In this document: positions 1 to 8,152 of the stretch, one piece after another
Numbering within the stretch: position 1 is the first letter of the stretch
How the letters are laid out: the number at the start of each line of letters is the position of its first letter
Assembly: GCF_010726765.1 (NCBI RefSeq)
Contig: NZ_AP022601.1
Coordinates: forward strand, 4,154,001-4,218,000
Direction of reading: 5' to 3'
Origin: Mycobacterium gallinarum
Lineage (GTDB): Bacteria; Actinomycetota; Actinomycetes; Mycobacteriales; Mycobacteriaceae
DNA length: 64,000 nt
The notes under the pieces: generated by a model
Told to the model about the DNA's origin: nothing
What the model saw: the letters and a program-made list of their open reading frames with translations, nothing else
Database searches by the model: none
Position numbers and translations under genes: made by a program

Positions 1-1826
1 AGCTGCTGTAGCACCGTGGCGTCGCCGACGAGCTCGAAACCTGGTGAGGTCAGGTCACCGGCAGCCAGCGCGAGCAACCGGATCTTGCTCGCCACCTTCA
101 CGGTGGCACCCGCGGTGGCCTCCTCGGCATTCACCTTGCGGTACACCAGAACTCCGTTGCGCAGCGTCAGCCGGTAGTTGGTGTCCGAATCCAGGAACGT
201 CACATCCAGTGCGAGGTCGAGGTCCCAAGCTCTCGGTCCGTTGACGCTGATCGCCAAGGCATCGAAGATCTGCTCCGGCGACAGCTGCGCCATCAATGTC
301 TCCGGAGCGACCTGGGTCGGAGTACCGAAGTTGCCGTCGGCCAACTCGGTGGCACCGGCCAAGAAAAAGTTGCGCCACGGACCGTTCTCGGACCCGTAGG
401 CCAGCTGCTGCAGCGTCTCAACGTACAGCTGGCGCGCGGCGGTGTGATTCTCGTCGGTGAACATCGCGTGATCCAATAGAGTTGCCGCCCAGCGGAAATC
501 CCCCTTGTCGAACGCCTGCTGCGCGATCTTCACGACGTTGTCCAAACCGCCCATGGCTTCGACGTAGCGTGGACCGATGGCCTCCGGTGGATGCGCCCAC
601 AGTCGACCCGGATTGCCGTCGAACCAACCCATGTAGCGCTGGTACACCGCCTTGACGTTGTGGCTGACCGACCCGTAGTAGCCGTGCGTATGCCAGGCCT
701 TCTGAAGCGCGGGAGGCATCTCGAAGGTTTCCGCGATCTCGATTCCGGTGTAACCCTGGTTCAGTTGCCGCAACGTCTGGTCATGCAGGTAGGCATACAT
801 ATCCCGCTGCAACGCAAGGAATTCGACAATCGCTTCGCGACCCCACGTCGGCCAGTGGTGCGAGGCGAACACGACGTCGGTGCGGTCGGCGAACGTATCG
901 ATCGCCTCGGTCAGGTACCCGGCCCATCCGTGCGGGTCACGCACCAGCGCACCACGCAACGTCAGCAGGTTGTGCAGGTTGTGGGTCGCATTCTCGGCCA
1001 TGCACAGCGCGCGGAATTTCGGGAAATAGAAGTGCATTTCGGCAGGCGCCTCGGTGCCAGGCGCCATCTGGAACTCGATTTCGACGCCGTCGATCGTATG
1101 GGCTTCGCCGGTGGTGGTGATGTCGATGGTGGGCACGATGATCGCGACCTCACCGGTCGAGGGCGTCTGCCCCAGGCCGCAGCCCACCTGCCCCTGCGGA
1201 CCGCGATCGAGTGCGGCCCCGTACATGTACCCGGCGCGGCGTGCCATCGCGGTGCCCGCGTACACATTTTCCTGCACGGCGTGCTCGGTGAAGCCCTCCG
1301 GCGCAAGCACCGCAACCTTGCTGGCGTCCACGTCGGCCTGCGACGTCACACCCAGCACGCCGCCGAAGTGGTCGACGTGGCTGTGGGTGTAGATCACCGC
1401 GACCACTTGGCGGTCCCCGCGATGCCGGCGATACAGCGCCAATGCCGCCGCTGCAGTCTCCGTGGACACCAGCGGGTCGATGACGATGATTCCGGTGTCG
1501 CCCTCGATGAAGCTGATGTTCGACAAGTCCAGCCCGCGGACCTGATAGATGCCCTCGACCACCTCGTAGAGGCCTTGTTTGGCGCACAGCTGGCTCTGCC
1601 GCCAGAGACTGGGATGCACCGTGGCCGGCGCATCACCGTTCAGGAACGCGTAGACGTCGTTGTCCCACACCGTTCTTCCGTCGGCGGCCTTGACGACGCA
1701 GGGTTCGAGGGCGCCGATGAATCCGCGGTCGGCGGCTTCGAAGTCGGCGGTGTCGTCGAAAGGCAGCTTGCCCAGGTGCTCGCGATGCGCGGACTCGATG
1801 ACGGCGGTGGGTGGCGTCTGCTCCAT
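1..1826 (-). CDS. Alkyl sulfatase of the SdsA1 type (metallo-beta-lactamase fold), 3' end cut by window edge
   Basis: Hydrolyses sulfate esters such as alkyl sulfates, releasing sulfate for assimilation; family members bind two zinc ions. The frame is open from ATG at 1826 to the window edge (608 codons), so only the last few residues are missing. The metal-binding motif THSHVDHFGG is at residues 147-156; MAENATHNLHNL and FASHHWPTWG further on are typical of SdsA-like enzymes. The C-terminal part looks like the SCP2-type lipid-binding domain these enzymes carry. AGGAG at 1833-1837 is the ribosome binding site and lies at the end of the IS110 element just upstream, which separates this gene from the dehydrogenase/imine reductase operon on the same strand. 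Family is confident; the natural substrate is unknown. Confidence 0.88.
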   Translation of the reverse strand, partial: MEQTPPTAVIESAHREHLGKLPFDDTADFEAADRGFIGALEPCVVKAADGRTVWDNDVYAFLNGDAPATVHPSLWRQSQLCAKQGLYEVVEGIYQVRGLDLSNISFIEGDTGIIVIDPLVSTETAAAALALYRRHRGDRQVVAVIYTHSHVDHFGGVLGVTSQADVDASKVAVLAPEGFTEHAVQENVYAGTAMARRAGYMYGAALDRGPQGQVGCGLGQTPSTGEVAIIVPTIDITTTGEAHTIDGVEIEFQMAPGTEAPAEMHFYFPKFRALCMAENATHNLHNLLTLRGALVRDPHGWAGYLTEAIDTFADRTDVVFASHHWPTWGREAIVEFLALQRDMYAYLHDQTLRQLNQGYTGIEIAETFEMPPALQKAWHTHGYYGSVSHNVKAVYQRYMGWFDGNPGRLWAHPPEAIGPRYVEAMGGLDNVVKIAQQAFDKGDFRWAATLLDHAMFTDENHTAARQLYVETLQQLAYGSENGPWRNFFLAGATELADGNFGTPTQVAPETLMAQLSPEQIFDALAISVNGPRAWDLDLALDVTFLDSDTNYRLTLRNGVLVYRKVNAEEATAGATVKVASKIRLLALAAGDLTSPGFELVGDATVLQQ

Positions 1827-1828
1827 GG

Positions 1829-3030
1829 GTTTCTCCTATGTCAAGCCGCTGCCAGTTGGCAAGGCTTTTGGCGGTTGTTGTGGTCGGTGTGCAGGTGGCC
1901 GAAGACGACACGGGCCAGACGGCGTTTGAGGCAGCGCAGGGCTTCGGGTGTGGAGTCACCCTCGGTGAGGCGGTGCCGGTAGTAGGTCTGTCCGAGTCCA
2001 TCGAGGCGGACCTGGGTGACCGCAATGCGGTGCAAGGCGGCGTTGAGTTGACGGTTGCCCGAGCGGGTCATTCGGACCCGGCTGCGGGTATTGCCCGACC
2101 ACACCGGAACCGGCGCCACCCCGGCGTGACGGGCGAAAGCCGCCTCACTCTTGAATCGGGTCACCCCGGCGGTCTCGCCGACGAGCTTGGCCGCGGTCAG
2201 TTCCCCGCAGCCGGGCATGGCCAGCAGGACCGGAGCCACGATCCGAACGCGGGCGCCGATGCGTTTGGCCAACGCGTTGATCGTCTCGGTGAGCCGGGTG
2301 ATGTCTGCCAACTCGTCACGCGCCAACTCCGCGACGATCCCGGTCTGGGTGTGCAGCCAGTCGCCGAGGATCCTGCGATGCTTAGTCAGACTCAACGACC
2401 GCGGCTTGGGGGCACGCTCGGGATCGAGTTCATGGACTCGCCACAACAACCGGTTGATTGTCGCTGTCCGTTGCGCCACAAGGACTTCCCGGCGATCCAC
2501 CAGGAGCTTCAACTCCCGCGACACCTCGTCATGAGAGGCGACCGGTAGATCCGGTTCGCGCAGGAATCCCCGCGCGACCGCCAGCGCGTCGATCGGATCG
2601 GACTTACCGCGGGTACGCGCCGAGGCCCTCGTCTGGGCCATCAACTTCGGCGGCACCCGCACCACCTTCTGCCCCAAACCCAACAGGTCGCCCCGGCCGT
2701 GACAGCCGCGACGGTCTTCTCCCCGACCTTGCGGCCCGCCTCGTCGACGGCCACGAAGGTGTGCGTGCGCTTGTGTACATCGGCTCCAACAACAACCATG
2801 ATGGTTGCCTCCATTCACTGTGAGGTGACGGTTGGGCCGGTCGGCGGACATACCTCAGTGGGGGCGGTGCCACGCTCCTATCAAGTCACGCCGGCCGGTC
2901 CTTCACACCTGATGCCGACAAAACGCATGCACGCCAACCCGAAGGCGGCAGCCACGATACGAGCCAGACACCAGGTGCAAAGGATCCAACCACCGCGTAG
3001 CGGCGACCTCACCCTGACACTGACGCCACG
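1829..3030 (-). mobile_element. Decayed IS110-family insertion sequence (copy 1)
   Basis: About 1.2 kb nearly identical to 13753-15050. Identity begins at 1829, two bases upstream of the alkylsulfatase start codon, and ends at 3030, just past the stop of the upstream dehydrogenase gene. No terminal inverted repeats and no target duplication are visible, as expected for IS110. Relative to copy 2 it lacks about 94 bp near 2687-2712, which frameshifts the transposase. The 2815-3030 part is the non-coding end corresponding to the candidate bridge RNA of copy 2. The transposase points the same way as the downstream gene. Confidence 0.85.
1841..2814 (-). pseudogene. IS110-family transposase, frameshifted by internal deletion
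   Basis: Remnant of the same DEDD/serine recombinase as the intact copy at 13765-14832. The original ATG is preserved at 2814. After roughly 34 codons the sequence jumps at 2713/2687, losing about 94 bp relative to copy 2. That number is not a multiple of three, so the N-terminal D-containing segment and the rest of the protein are in different frames. From 2687 down to the stop at 1841 the frame is clean and encodes the KSDPIDALAVARG segment and the whole C-terminal transposase_20 domain. No functional full-length protein is expected. The good state of the remainder suggests a recent deletion. Confidence 0.85.
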
Positions 3031-3041
3031 ATATTCATCCG

Positions 3042-3875
3042 TCAGGAGTGGCGGGCGCGATCTTCGTAGTCGCGACGTTCGGGTTTGTCGACGGCGTCCA
3101 TGAAGATCCGGTCGGCGTGCAGCGCGCGGCTGACCGCTTCGTTGACGCCGAGCGGTAGTCGCCGTGTCAGCCCGATCAAGACCGCCGTCGCCCGCGTAAC
3201 CGTCAGGTGTGGTTTCGGTTTTTCGATGAGCGCGACGATTCCTTTCGCGATGTCCTCGGGTTGGGCATTCTTCAAACCGGACGCGCTCGCGACGCCGTCG
3301 ATCATCGAGGTGTTCGTCAACGTCGGCATCACGACGGAGGCGGTCACCCCGGTGCCGCGCAACTCCTGCCGTGCGGTGTCGGTGTAGCCGAGTACCGCGA
3401 ACTTGGTGGCGCAATAGGTGGCGATGCCGGGCACGGGATTCACCGCACCGACCGACGCGATGTTGATGATGTGTCCCCTGCCGCGCTTTACCATTCGCTC
3501 GGCGGCAAGCTTGGTACCCAGGATCACGCCGAACAGGTTGATGTCGATGGTGCGCGCGGTGACCTCGTCGGGTTCGTCGAGGAACCTGCCCGCCGGGCAG
3601 ATCCCGGCGTTGTTCACGAGCACATCGACGGGACCGAGTTCACGCTCGACGTCGTCGAGGAACGTGGTGAACGACTGACGATCGGTGACATCCAGGCGAG
3701 CGTAGAAACCGAGGTCGACGTCAGCGCCGGCCTCCTTGACCGTCGCCTCGTCGACGTCGCCGATCGCCACCTTGGCGCCGAGTCCGTGCAGCATTTTCGC
3801 GGTGGCCAGACCGATACCGCGTGCGCCGCCGGTGACGACGATGACTTTCCCGTTGATTGCGGATGCCTGCGCCAT
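3042..3875 (-). CDS. Short-chain dehydrogenase/reductase (SDR)
   Basis: NAD(P)-dependent oxidoreductase of 277 residues with a classical SDR layout: cofactor motif TGGARGIG near residue 16, NNAG near residue 87, and active-site YCATK with an upstream serine (NIASVGA). The C-terminal extension of about 50 residues, rich in basic residues, is typical of mycobacterial SDRs acting on lipophilic alcohols or ketones. The start at 3875 has a strong purine-rich ribosome binding site (AGGAGAGGGG) upstream. It lies 37 bp after the imine-reductase-like gene on the same strand and is probably the last original gene of that operon before the IS110 insertion. An enzyme supplying ketones to, or removing them from, the two reductases is plausible but is inference. 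Confidence 0.85.
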   Translation of the reverse strand: MAQASAINGKVIVVTGGARGIGLATAKMLHGLGAKVAIGDVDEATVKEAGADVDLGFYARLDVTDRQSFTTFLDDVERELGPVDVLVNNAGICPAGRFLDEPDEVTARTIDINLFGVILGTKLAAERMVKRGRGHIINIASVGAVNPVPGIATYCATKFAVLGYTDTARQELRGTGVTASVVMPTLTNTSMIDGVASASGLKNAQPEDIAKGIVALIEKPKPHLTVTRATAVLIGLTRRLPLGVNEAVSRALHADRIFMDAVDKPERRDYEDRARHS

Positions 3876-3912
3876 GGCTGCCCCTCTCCTGCCGAGAAGC
3901 GCAGACTAACCC

Positions 3913-4770
3913 TCACCGCAGCATGGCCGAGGCGACTCTGCTGACCTCGTCAGCACTGTGCCCGGCAGCCACGGTGGCGTCCACGTAGCGCCGGAACACC
4001 TCGAGTACACCGGCATCGACACCGGCGTCGTGTGAGGCACCGATGAGGTGACGCAGGGACGCCGCTGTCGAAGCGACGGGGGCGCTGCTGTCGTCGTGCC
4101 GATCGTTGGCGATGCGTTCGGCGAACTCGTCGAAGATCGGGCCGAGAATGTCGACGATGCCCTTGGCGTGCGGCAAAAACTCCTCCGGTGTGATCCCGTT
4201 GGACCCTGCCACCGTCAACGCATGCAGGAACCCGCTGACCGACGTCCAGAACACGTCGAGCAAGGACATGTCGAACGCGGCCGCGCGCCCGTAGTCCTCC
4301 CCCAACCACGTCGGTGTGCCCAGCGCGGCGAAGACGTCCCGGTAGGTCTGGAATGTGCCCTTCGGTCCCGCGAAAAGGACACTGCCGCTTGGTGTTCCGA
4401 TGGTCTGAGTCGGCGTCATAATCGCTCCGTCGAGGTATCGTCCACCGAGATCCGCGACGCGTTTGGCGGTGTCGTGGGCCCGGTCCGGGGTGTCGGAGCT
4501 CAGGCCGACGAGGACTTGCCCGGCGACTGCGGCGCCCGCCTGGCTCACCAGGTCGTCGACGACGTCATGGTCGACGACGTTGATCAGCGTGATGTCGCTG
4601 GCGGCGACAGCCTCGGCGGGCGTGGTCTGCCACACCGCCCCATGGGCACGCGCCGCGTCGGCTTTCGACTCGGTGCGGTTCCACACCGTGGTGCGGTAGT
4701 TCGCGTCGAGCAGGGCGCCCGAAAGCGCTTGTCCCATAGGGCCGAGACCCAACACGGTCACCGACGTCAT
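3913..4770 (-). CDS. Imine reductase-like NAD(P)-dependent oxidoreductase (first of two paralogues)
   Basis: 285 residues with an N-terminal Rossmann domain (GLGPMG at 8-13, NRT phosphate-binding segment at 31-33) and a helical C-terminal domain of the 3-hydroxyisobutyrate dehydrogenase superfamily. The usual catalytic lysine of that family is replaced by Asp167 (AAAFDMSLLD), and the signature LDGAIMTP..IG is present; both are features of imine reductases/reductive aminases. These use NADPH to reduce cyclic imines or couple ketones with amines. The ATG at 4770 overlaps the stop of the upstream paralogue (ATGA), so the two are translationally coupled. Whether the physiological substrate is an imine cannot be told from sequence. 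Confidence 0.82.
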   Translation of the reverse strand: MTSVTVLGLGPMGQALSGALLDANYRTTVWNRTESKADAARAHGAVWQTTPAEAVAASDITLINVVDHDVVDDLVSQAGAAVAGQVLVGLSSDTPDRAHDTAKRVADLGGRYLDGAIMTPTQTIGTPSGSVLFAGPKGTFQTYRDVFAALGTPTWLGEDYGRAAAFDMSLLDVFWTSVSGFLHALTVAGSNGITPEEFLPHAKGIVDILGPIFDEFAERIANDRHDDSSAPVASTAASLRHLIGASHDAGVDAGVLEVFRRYVDATVAAGHSADEVSRVASAMLR

Positions 4771-5618
4771 GACTTGATGCTTTCGACGAAACGCGCAAGC
4801 CCGTCGCTGCCGTGGCCCGCATCGATCTGCCGGTGGATCATGCGCTGCACCACGTCGACGACTTCGGTGCTGATGCCCTGCGCACGGCTCGCTTCCACGA
4901 TGTCGCCGATATCGGAGAACTCGAGGCTCTGTTGGCCGGGCACCGAATAGTCACCGCCATCGATGACGTCGGCGTATTCAGTGATCGAGGGGACCACCGC
5001 GTGCAGCCAATCGACGGCGCGCGCCGCGAACTCCTTGGCCGGTACCCCCGACGCGCCGACCATCGCCGCTCCGTGGAAGAACCCGGCGAACATCACGTAC
5101 ATGGAGGACAGCAGGGCCAGGTCGTATAGCGACGCCATACCCGCATCATCTCCGAAATACTCAGCGGTTCCCCAGGATTGGAACAGAGCCCGGTGATCTT
5201 CGTAAAGCCTTTGTGACCCGCTGTAGAGCACTCCGGCCGCCGGTGTGCCGATCATCTCCGGTGTGGCCATGATGCCGCCGTCGAGGTAGTCGGCGCCGAT
5301 GCCGGCGGCCCAGCGGGCGAGTTCGCGGGCACCGTCGGGCGACGTGGTGGTCAGGTTGAGGATGCTCTTGCCGGCAAGTCGATCGGCAATCGGATCGAGT
5401 ACCTCGTGCACCGACGCGTGGTCGAACAGACACACCACGGTCAGGTCGGCGTCTACCGCGTCGCCCGGTGCGTTCGCGACGACGGCACCCGCGCCGGCAA
5501 GGTGCGCGGTCTTGGCAGCGGTACGGTTCCACACGATCGTCGGATGGCCCGAGCGGAGAACGGCTTCGGCCAGAGCTGAGCCCATCTCGCCGAGACCGAG
5601 AAAGCTCACGGTTGGCAT
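4767..5618 (-). CDS. Imine reductase-like NAD(P)-dependent oxidoreductase (second paralogue)
   Basis: 283 residues, paralogous to the downstream gene: GLGEMG at 8-13, WNRT at 30-33, LDGGIMATP..IG at about 112-124, and Asp166 in the ASLYDLALL helix where hydroxyacid dehydrogenases have lysine. The start at 5618 is chosen because the Rossmann fold begins at residue 3 there; the frame stays open upstream to 5813 but that part overlaps the regulatory region and regulator gene and encodes no conserved sequence. It is the first gene of the operon, reading away from the HxlR regulator at 5708. Keeping two linked paralogues suggests different substrate ranges or a heterodimer; the family is dimeric with swapped C-terminal domains. 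Confidence 0.83.
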   Translation of the reverse strand: MPTVSFLGLGEMGSALAEAVLRSGHPTIVWNRTAAKTAHLAGAGAVVANAPGDAVDADLTVVCLFDHASVHEVLDPIADRLAGKSILNLTTTSPDGARELARWAAGIGADYLDGGIMATPEMIGTPAAGVLYSGSQRLYEDHRALFQSWGTAEYFGDDAGMASLYDLALLSSMYVMFAGFFHGAAMVGASGVPAKEFAARAVDWLHAVVPSITEYADVIDGGDYSVPGQQSLEFSDIGDIVEASRAQGISTEVVDVVQRMIHRQIDAGHGSDGLARFVESIKS

Positions 5619-5707
5619 GGCACCATCGTTGAGGTGACGCGGAGTTTTCGACAAGTACCCACTAAAAAGTGGGATACTTACCTTTCGGTAAGCATTGGAG
5701 GTGACCT
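5619..5707. promoter_or_regulatory. Divergent promoter with two perfect inverted repeats (probable HxlR operators)
   Basis: The 89-bp gap between the imine reductase operon and the HxlR gene contains two 16-bp perfect palindromes: CCCACT-AAAA-AGTGGG at 5658-5673 and CTTACC-TTTC-GGTAAG at 5677-5692, only three bases apart. Both have 6-bp arms and a 4-bp centre, so they sit on nearly the same helix face about 19 bp apart. This fits dimeric winged-helix regulators of the HxlR type. GGAGGTG at 5697-5703 is the ribosome binding site of the regulator. Confidence 0.75.
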
Positions 5708-6046
5708 GTGGCTTCGCTAGGCAAATACACGTGCGGCCTGGACGCAGCGATGGCCGTGGTGGACGGAAAGTGGAAGCCACTGATCCTGTGGGAACTCCAG
5801 GCGGGGCCGACACGGTTCAACGCGTTGCACCGCAGCCTGCCCGGCATCTCACAGAAGATGCTGACCCAGCACCTCAAGGAGTTGCAGCGCCACGGCGTTG
5901 TTCACCGCGAGAGTTATCACGAGGTGCCGCCCCGAGTGGAGTACTCGATGACCCCGGCCGGCGTCGAATTGCTGGAAGCGCTTAACCCGCTTGGTGATTG
6001 GGCCACCAAGCACATCAAGCTGATCTGCGCCGCCGACGCCGGGTAA
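5708..6046 (+). CDS. HxlR-family transcriptional regulator
   Basis: 112-residue winged-helix protein. The N-terminal YTCGLDAAMAVVDGKWKPLIL segment contains the conserved cysteine and the GKWK motif typical of HxlR regulators, followed by the recognition helix region SQKMLTQHLKEL and the wing around RVEYSMTPAG. HxlR proteins often sense electrophiles or oxidants through the N-terminal cysteine (Cys9 here). The GTG start at 5708 is preceded by GGAGGTG. Its position, divergent from the imine reductase/SDR operon with paired palindromes between, indicates that it controls that operon and itself. Repressor or activator role cannot be decided from sequence. Confidence 0.88.
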   Translation: MASLGKYTCGLDAAMAVVDGKWKPLILWELQAGPTRFNALHRSLPGISQKMLTQHLKELQRHGVVHRESYHEVPPRVEYSMTPAGVELLEALNPLGDWATKHIKLICAADAG

Positions 6047-6460
6047 TCAGCCCTCCTGCTCGGCCAGCCACCGTTCAGCGCGACGCTTCGATGCCCGTGA
6101 CAGCCACGCATCCTGAATCAGCTCGGTCAGTTCGACCTTGCCGATCTCCGCTAACCGGCTGGCGCGCACCAGAACTGAGGGATGACCGTCGAAGCGGTCG
6201 GTGGTGAAGAACAGCGAGCGCGGGTCCTGGATGAGCGCCAGCTTGTCGACCTCCGACTCGACCCAGATCATGATGACGTCGGCGTAGCGCTCACCGGTCT
6301 CGGGATCTTCGGCATCGGGCTGAGGCGTGCGGAAGAACACGAACGACTTACCGCCCACCTGGTAGATCGAATTCCCCTTGGGCCCCTCGATGCGGGTCGT
6401 GTGCGGCATCGACGCGGCGATCTCGTGTACGTCGGCGACACGAGCCGGCCGGTCACGCAT
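6047..6460 (-). CDS. MmcQ/YjbR-family protein
   Basis: 137 residues. The family has a double-wing DNA-binding-like fold with a C-terminal segment involving LIQDAWLSRASKR; its biochemical role is not established. The frame extends to 6502, but ATG at 6460 is chosen because the conserved part (DVHEIAASMPHTTRIEG) begins shortly after and it gives only an 8-bp overlap with the upstream phosphodiesterase gene, suggesting coupling. It converges on the HxlR gene with no gap between stop codons. Related proteins in actinobacteria are often stand-alone housekeeping genes. Confidence 0.75.
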   Translation of the reverse strand: MRDRPARVADVHEIAASMPHTTRIEGPKGNSIYQVGGKSFVFFRTPQPDAEDPETGERYADVIMIWVESEVDKLALIQDPRSLFFTTDRFDGHPSVLVRASRLAEIGKVELTELIQDAWLSRASKRRAERWLAEQEG

Positions 6461-6956
6461 GACGTTCCAAGCGGTGCAGCACGACGTCGGACAACGCACC
6501 ATCGTGCACCGTCGCGGTCATGTACGTACAGAACTCCTGCCGACGGCGGTCGGTCGGCGAGCCCGGATTCAATAATCGCAGGCCTGTTTTCGCGGTGGTG
6601 TCCCATGGGATGTGGCTATGACCGAAGACCAGCACATCGGTGTCGGGGTACAGCTTGGCCATCCTTGCATCGCGGCCGCCCGACGCGCCGGTCTCGTGCG
6701 TGACGGTGAACCGCACCCCGGCGAGCGTGATGTCGGCGCGTTCCGGAAGCCGTCCGCGTAACTCCGCGCCGTCGTTGTTGCCCCAGCAGGCGATCAGCCG
6801 TTCGGCGCGGGCGTCGAGTGTGTCCAGCAGTTGCGGCTCGACCCAATCGCCCGCGTGAATCACCACGTCAGCTGCGTCGACCTCGTCCCACACCCGCGCC
6901 GGCAGGTCGCGGGCACGCTTCGGGACGTGGGTATCGGCGATGAGCAGAAGCCGCAT
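6453..6956 (-). CDS. MJ0936/YfcE-type metallophosphoesterase
   Basis: 167-residue calcineurin-like phosphodiesterase with all metal-site motifs: IADTH (7-11), HAGDW (about 34-38), GNND (about 59-62), THE, and GHSH followed by NPGS near the C-terminus. Members hydrolyse phosphodiesters such as bis-p-nitrophenyl phosphate; the cellular substrate is unknown. The start ATG at 6956 abuts the left copy of the 52-bp direct repeat that bounds the neighbouring islet, so the islet lies directly upstream of this gene and probably separates it from its original promoter or from the DinB-family gene that once preceded it. Confidence 0.85.
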   Translation of the reverse strand: MRLLLIADTHVPKRARDLPARVWDEVDAADVVIHAGDWVEPQLLDTLDARAERLIACWGNNDGAELRGRLPERADITLAGVRFTVTHETGASGGRDARMAKLYPDTDVLVFGHSHIPWDTTAKTGLRLLNPGSPTDRRRQEFCTYMTATVHDGALSDVVLHRLERHA

Positions 6957-7008
6957 CGCCCCAATCTAGCGGCCCGACCGCGGCTGCCATCCGGGCGGCG
7001 GATCTTCA
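6957..7008. repeat. Left 52-bp direct repeat of the islet
   Basis: Matches 8153-8204 with one mismatch (ATCCGGG versus ATCCCGG). Read on the minus strand it encodes PPGWQPRSGR and a TAG stop, the C-terminus of the DinB-family protein, but here it is detached from the gene. Its last three bases (7006-7008) form the stop codon of the islet membrane protein. Confidence 0.85.
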
Positions 7009-7524
7009 GGGCGTTGTAGTGAATGGCCAAAACGGTATCGGCCAAAGGGCATCGGCAGCGACGAGAAAGAACGCTAGTGCCAAGACCCAGAACAACGCAT
7101 AGGGGAGAGCACCCACGAAGCGCCTGAACTTTGGTGGCACGTATCGCGCCAGCGTGTGAAGGCTGTAGCTCGCGACCGCTCCGATGACCGCGGGTAACAC
7201 GGCCAAGCCAACACCAACTATCGCCTGCCGCTTCGTAGGTGATGCAATGTACCCAGCGCCAACCGCATAGAGATACGCGAACAGAGCGGCAATGCCAGTT
7301 CCGAGAGCACCCGCGAACGCGTCGCGATAAAAGTCCACCTGTTTCAACCAACCGAACGGCGTCTGCCAAAAGCGCCTCACTGGGTGGGGTTGGGGAGTCA
7401 ATGCGGATTCTTCTGGCGCAGGCTGAGGAGGTTCCACGATTCCTGCCGCGGGCTGAAGTACGGGTTTGATGGTTCGAACCCGGGCGAGCGACGGCTTGTT
7501 CTTCGGCTGCACGCGTGTAAGCAA
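7006..7524 (-). CDS. Islet membrane protein of unknown function, three predicted transmembrane segments
   Basis: 172 residues if translation begins at TTG 7524, chosen because AGAGAGGAACGAAA precedes it and this leaves a 94-bp divergent promoter region before the plus-strand partner at 7619; an ATG at 7620 in the same frame lacks a ribosome binding site. Residues 1-60 are proline-rich and basic. Three hydrophobic stretches follow: DAFAGALGTGIAALFAYLYA, AIVGVGLAVLPAVIGAVASY and ALPYALFWVLALAFFLVA. No known domain is recognised. The stop codon lies in the left 52-bp repeat, so the gene reaches exactly to the islet boundary. Codon usage is less GC-biased than in neighbouring genes, indicating transfer. 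Confidence 0.6.
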   Translation of the reverse strand: MLTRVQPKNKPSLARVRTIKPVLQPAAGIVEPPQPAPEESALTPQPHPVRRFWQTPFGWLKQVDFYRDAFAGALGTGIAALFAYLYAVGAGYIASPTKRQAIVGVGLAVLPAVIGAVASYSLHTLARYVPPKFRRFVGALPYALFWVLALAFFLVAADALWPIPFWPFTTTP

Positions 7525-7618
7525 TTTCGTTCCTCTCTCGCCATCGAATCTCGCATTCGGACGACACAGGCTACTTTGGCCATCATTCCGTGTCTGGCGG
7601 GTTCGATAGCGTGTTGCC

Positions 7619-8146
7619 ATGTGGGAGTTTTCAGTGGTCGCGACGACTTTGAGCGTCATCGCCATCGCGTTCACCGCGCGCAACTACTGGTGGACCCGGT
7701 ACGCGGCTGTGCGGGAGAACCAAGCAAAATTGCGAGCCGATCTAAAGGACCGTCTGCACCCGTTTGATTTTTGGCGCCTCGAGAAAACCTTGAATCAATT
7801 GCACAGCCGAAGTCCGTCTACTTCTATTGAAGAAGACCTGCGCAAGTTAGGTGAGTACATCAGCTTCCATAAGGACGAGTTCGTCGCTCCCACCCCCGAT
7901 CAACTCCAGATCTTGGCGGACACCATCGAAACGACGAGACGAATGTATGACGCTACGAGGCAACCGCCAACGAGCGACCGAGTCTTGGACGCCGCATACG
8001 AGGCAAACGAGCGCGAGGAGTTAACCAAGCAGTTCAAGCGACTTCGCGCCGAGGTGCGCGTTGTACTCCTGGGTCTCACCCAAATCCAGAAGAAGGTGCT
8101 TAGCACCCGGCAGCAGATCAGGTTGTTCAAGGAGCTGCGAAACTAG
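7619..8146 (+). CDS. Islet protein of unknown function: N-terminal membrane anchor and helical cytoplasmic domain
   Basis: 175 residues. A single hydrophobic stretch near the N-terminus (VVATTLSVIAIAFTARNYWW) should anchor the protein. The rest is charged and helical, with heptad-like leucines in DFWRLEKTLNQLHS and a likely coiled coil in EREELTKQFKRLRAEVRVV at the C-terminus. No family is recognised. It is divergent from the islet membrane protein gene and its AT-richer codons contrast with flanking genes. The pairing of an anchored helical protein with a multi-span protein inside a direct-repeat islet is compatible with a two-component membrane system, but no function can be inferred. The ribosome binding site is weak. 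Confidence 0.6.
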   Translation: MWEFSVVATTLSVIAIAFTARNYWWTRYAAVRENQAKLRADLKDRLHPFDFWRLEKTLNQLHSRSPSTSIEEDLRKLGEYISFHKDEFVAPTPDQLQILADTIETTRRMYDATRQPPTSDRVLDAAYEANEREELTKQFKRLRAEVRVVLLGLTQIQKKVLSTRQQIRLFKELRN

Positions 8147-8152
8147 CCGCAC

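Noticed and set aside
591..1982. Long open frame of 463 codons on the plus strand at the left edge
   Set aside because: It is antisense to the alkylsulfatase, whose minus-strand frame is complete with metal-site motifs; the plus-strand product has no recognisable domain and is a GC-bias artefact.
1811..2548. Plus-strand frame through IS110 copy 1 (and 13726-14319 in copy 2), possibly like the IS900 hed gene
   Set aside because: It starts in the neighbouring host gene, is antisense to the transposase and shows no conserved protein features; codon pattern follows the opposite strand.
7398..7586. Other short frames in the islet
   Set aside because: They overlap the two divergent genes and lack ribosome binding sites and domain features.
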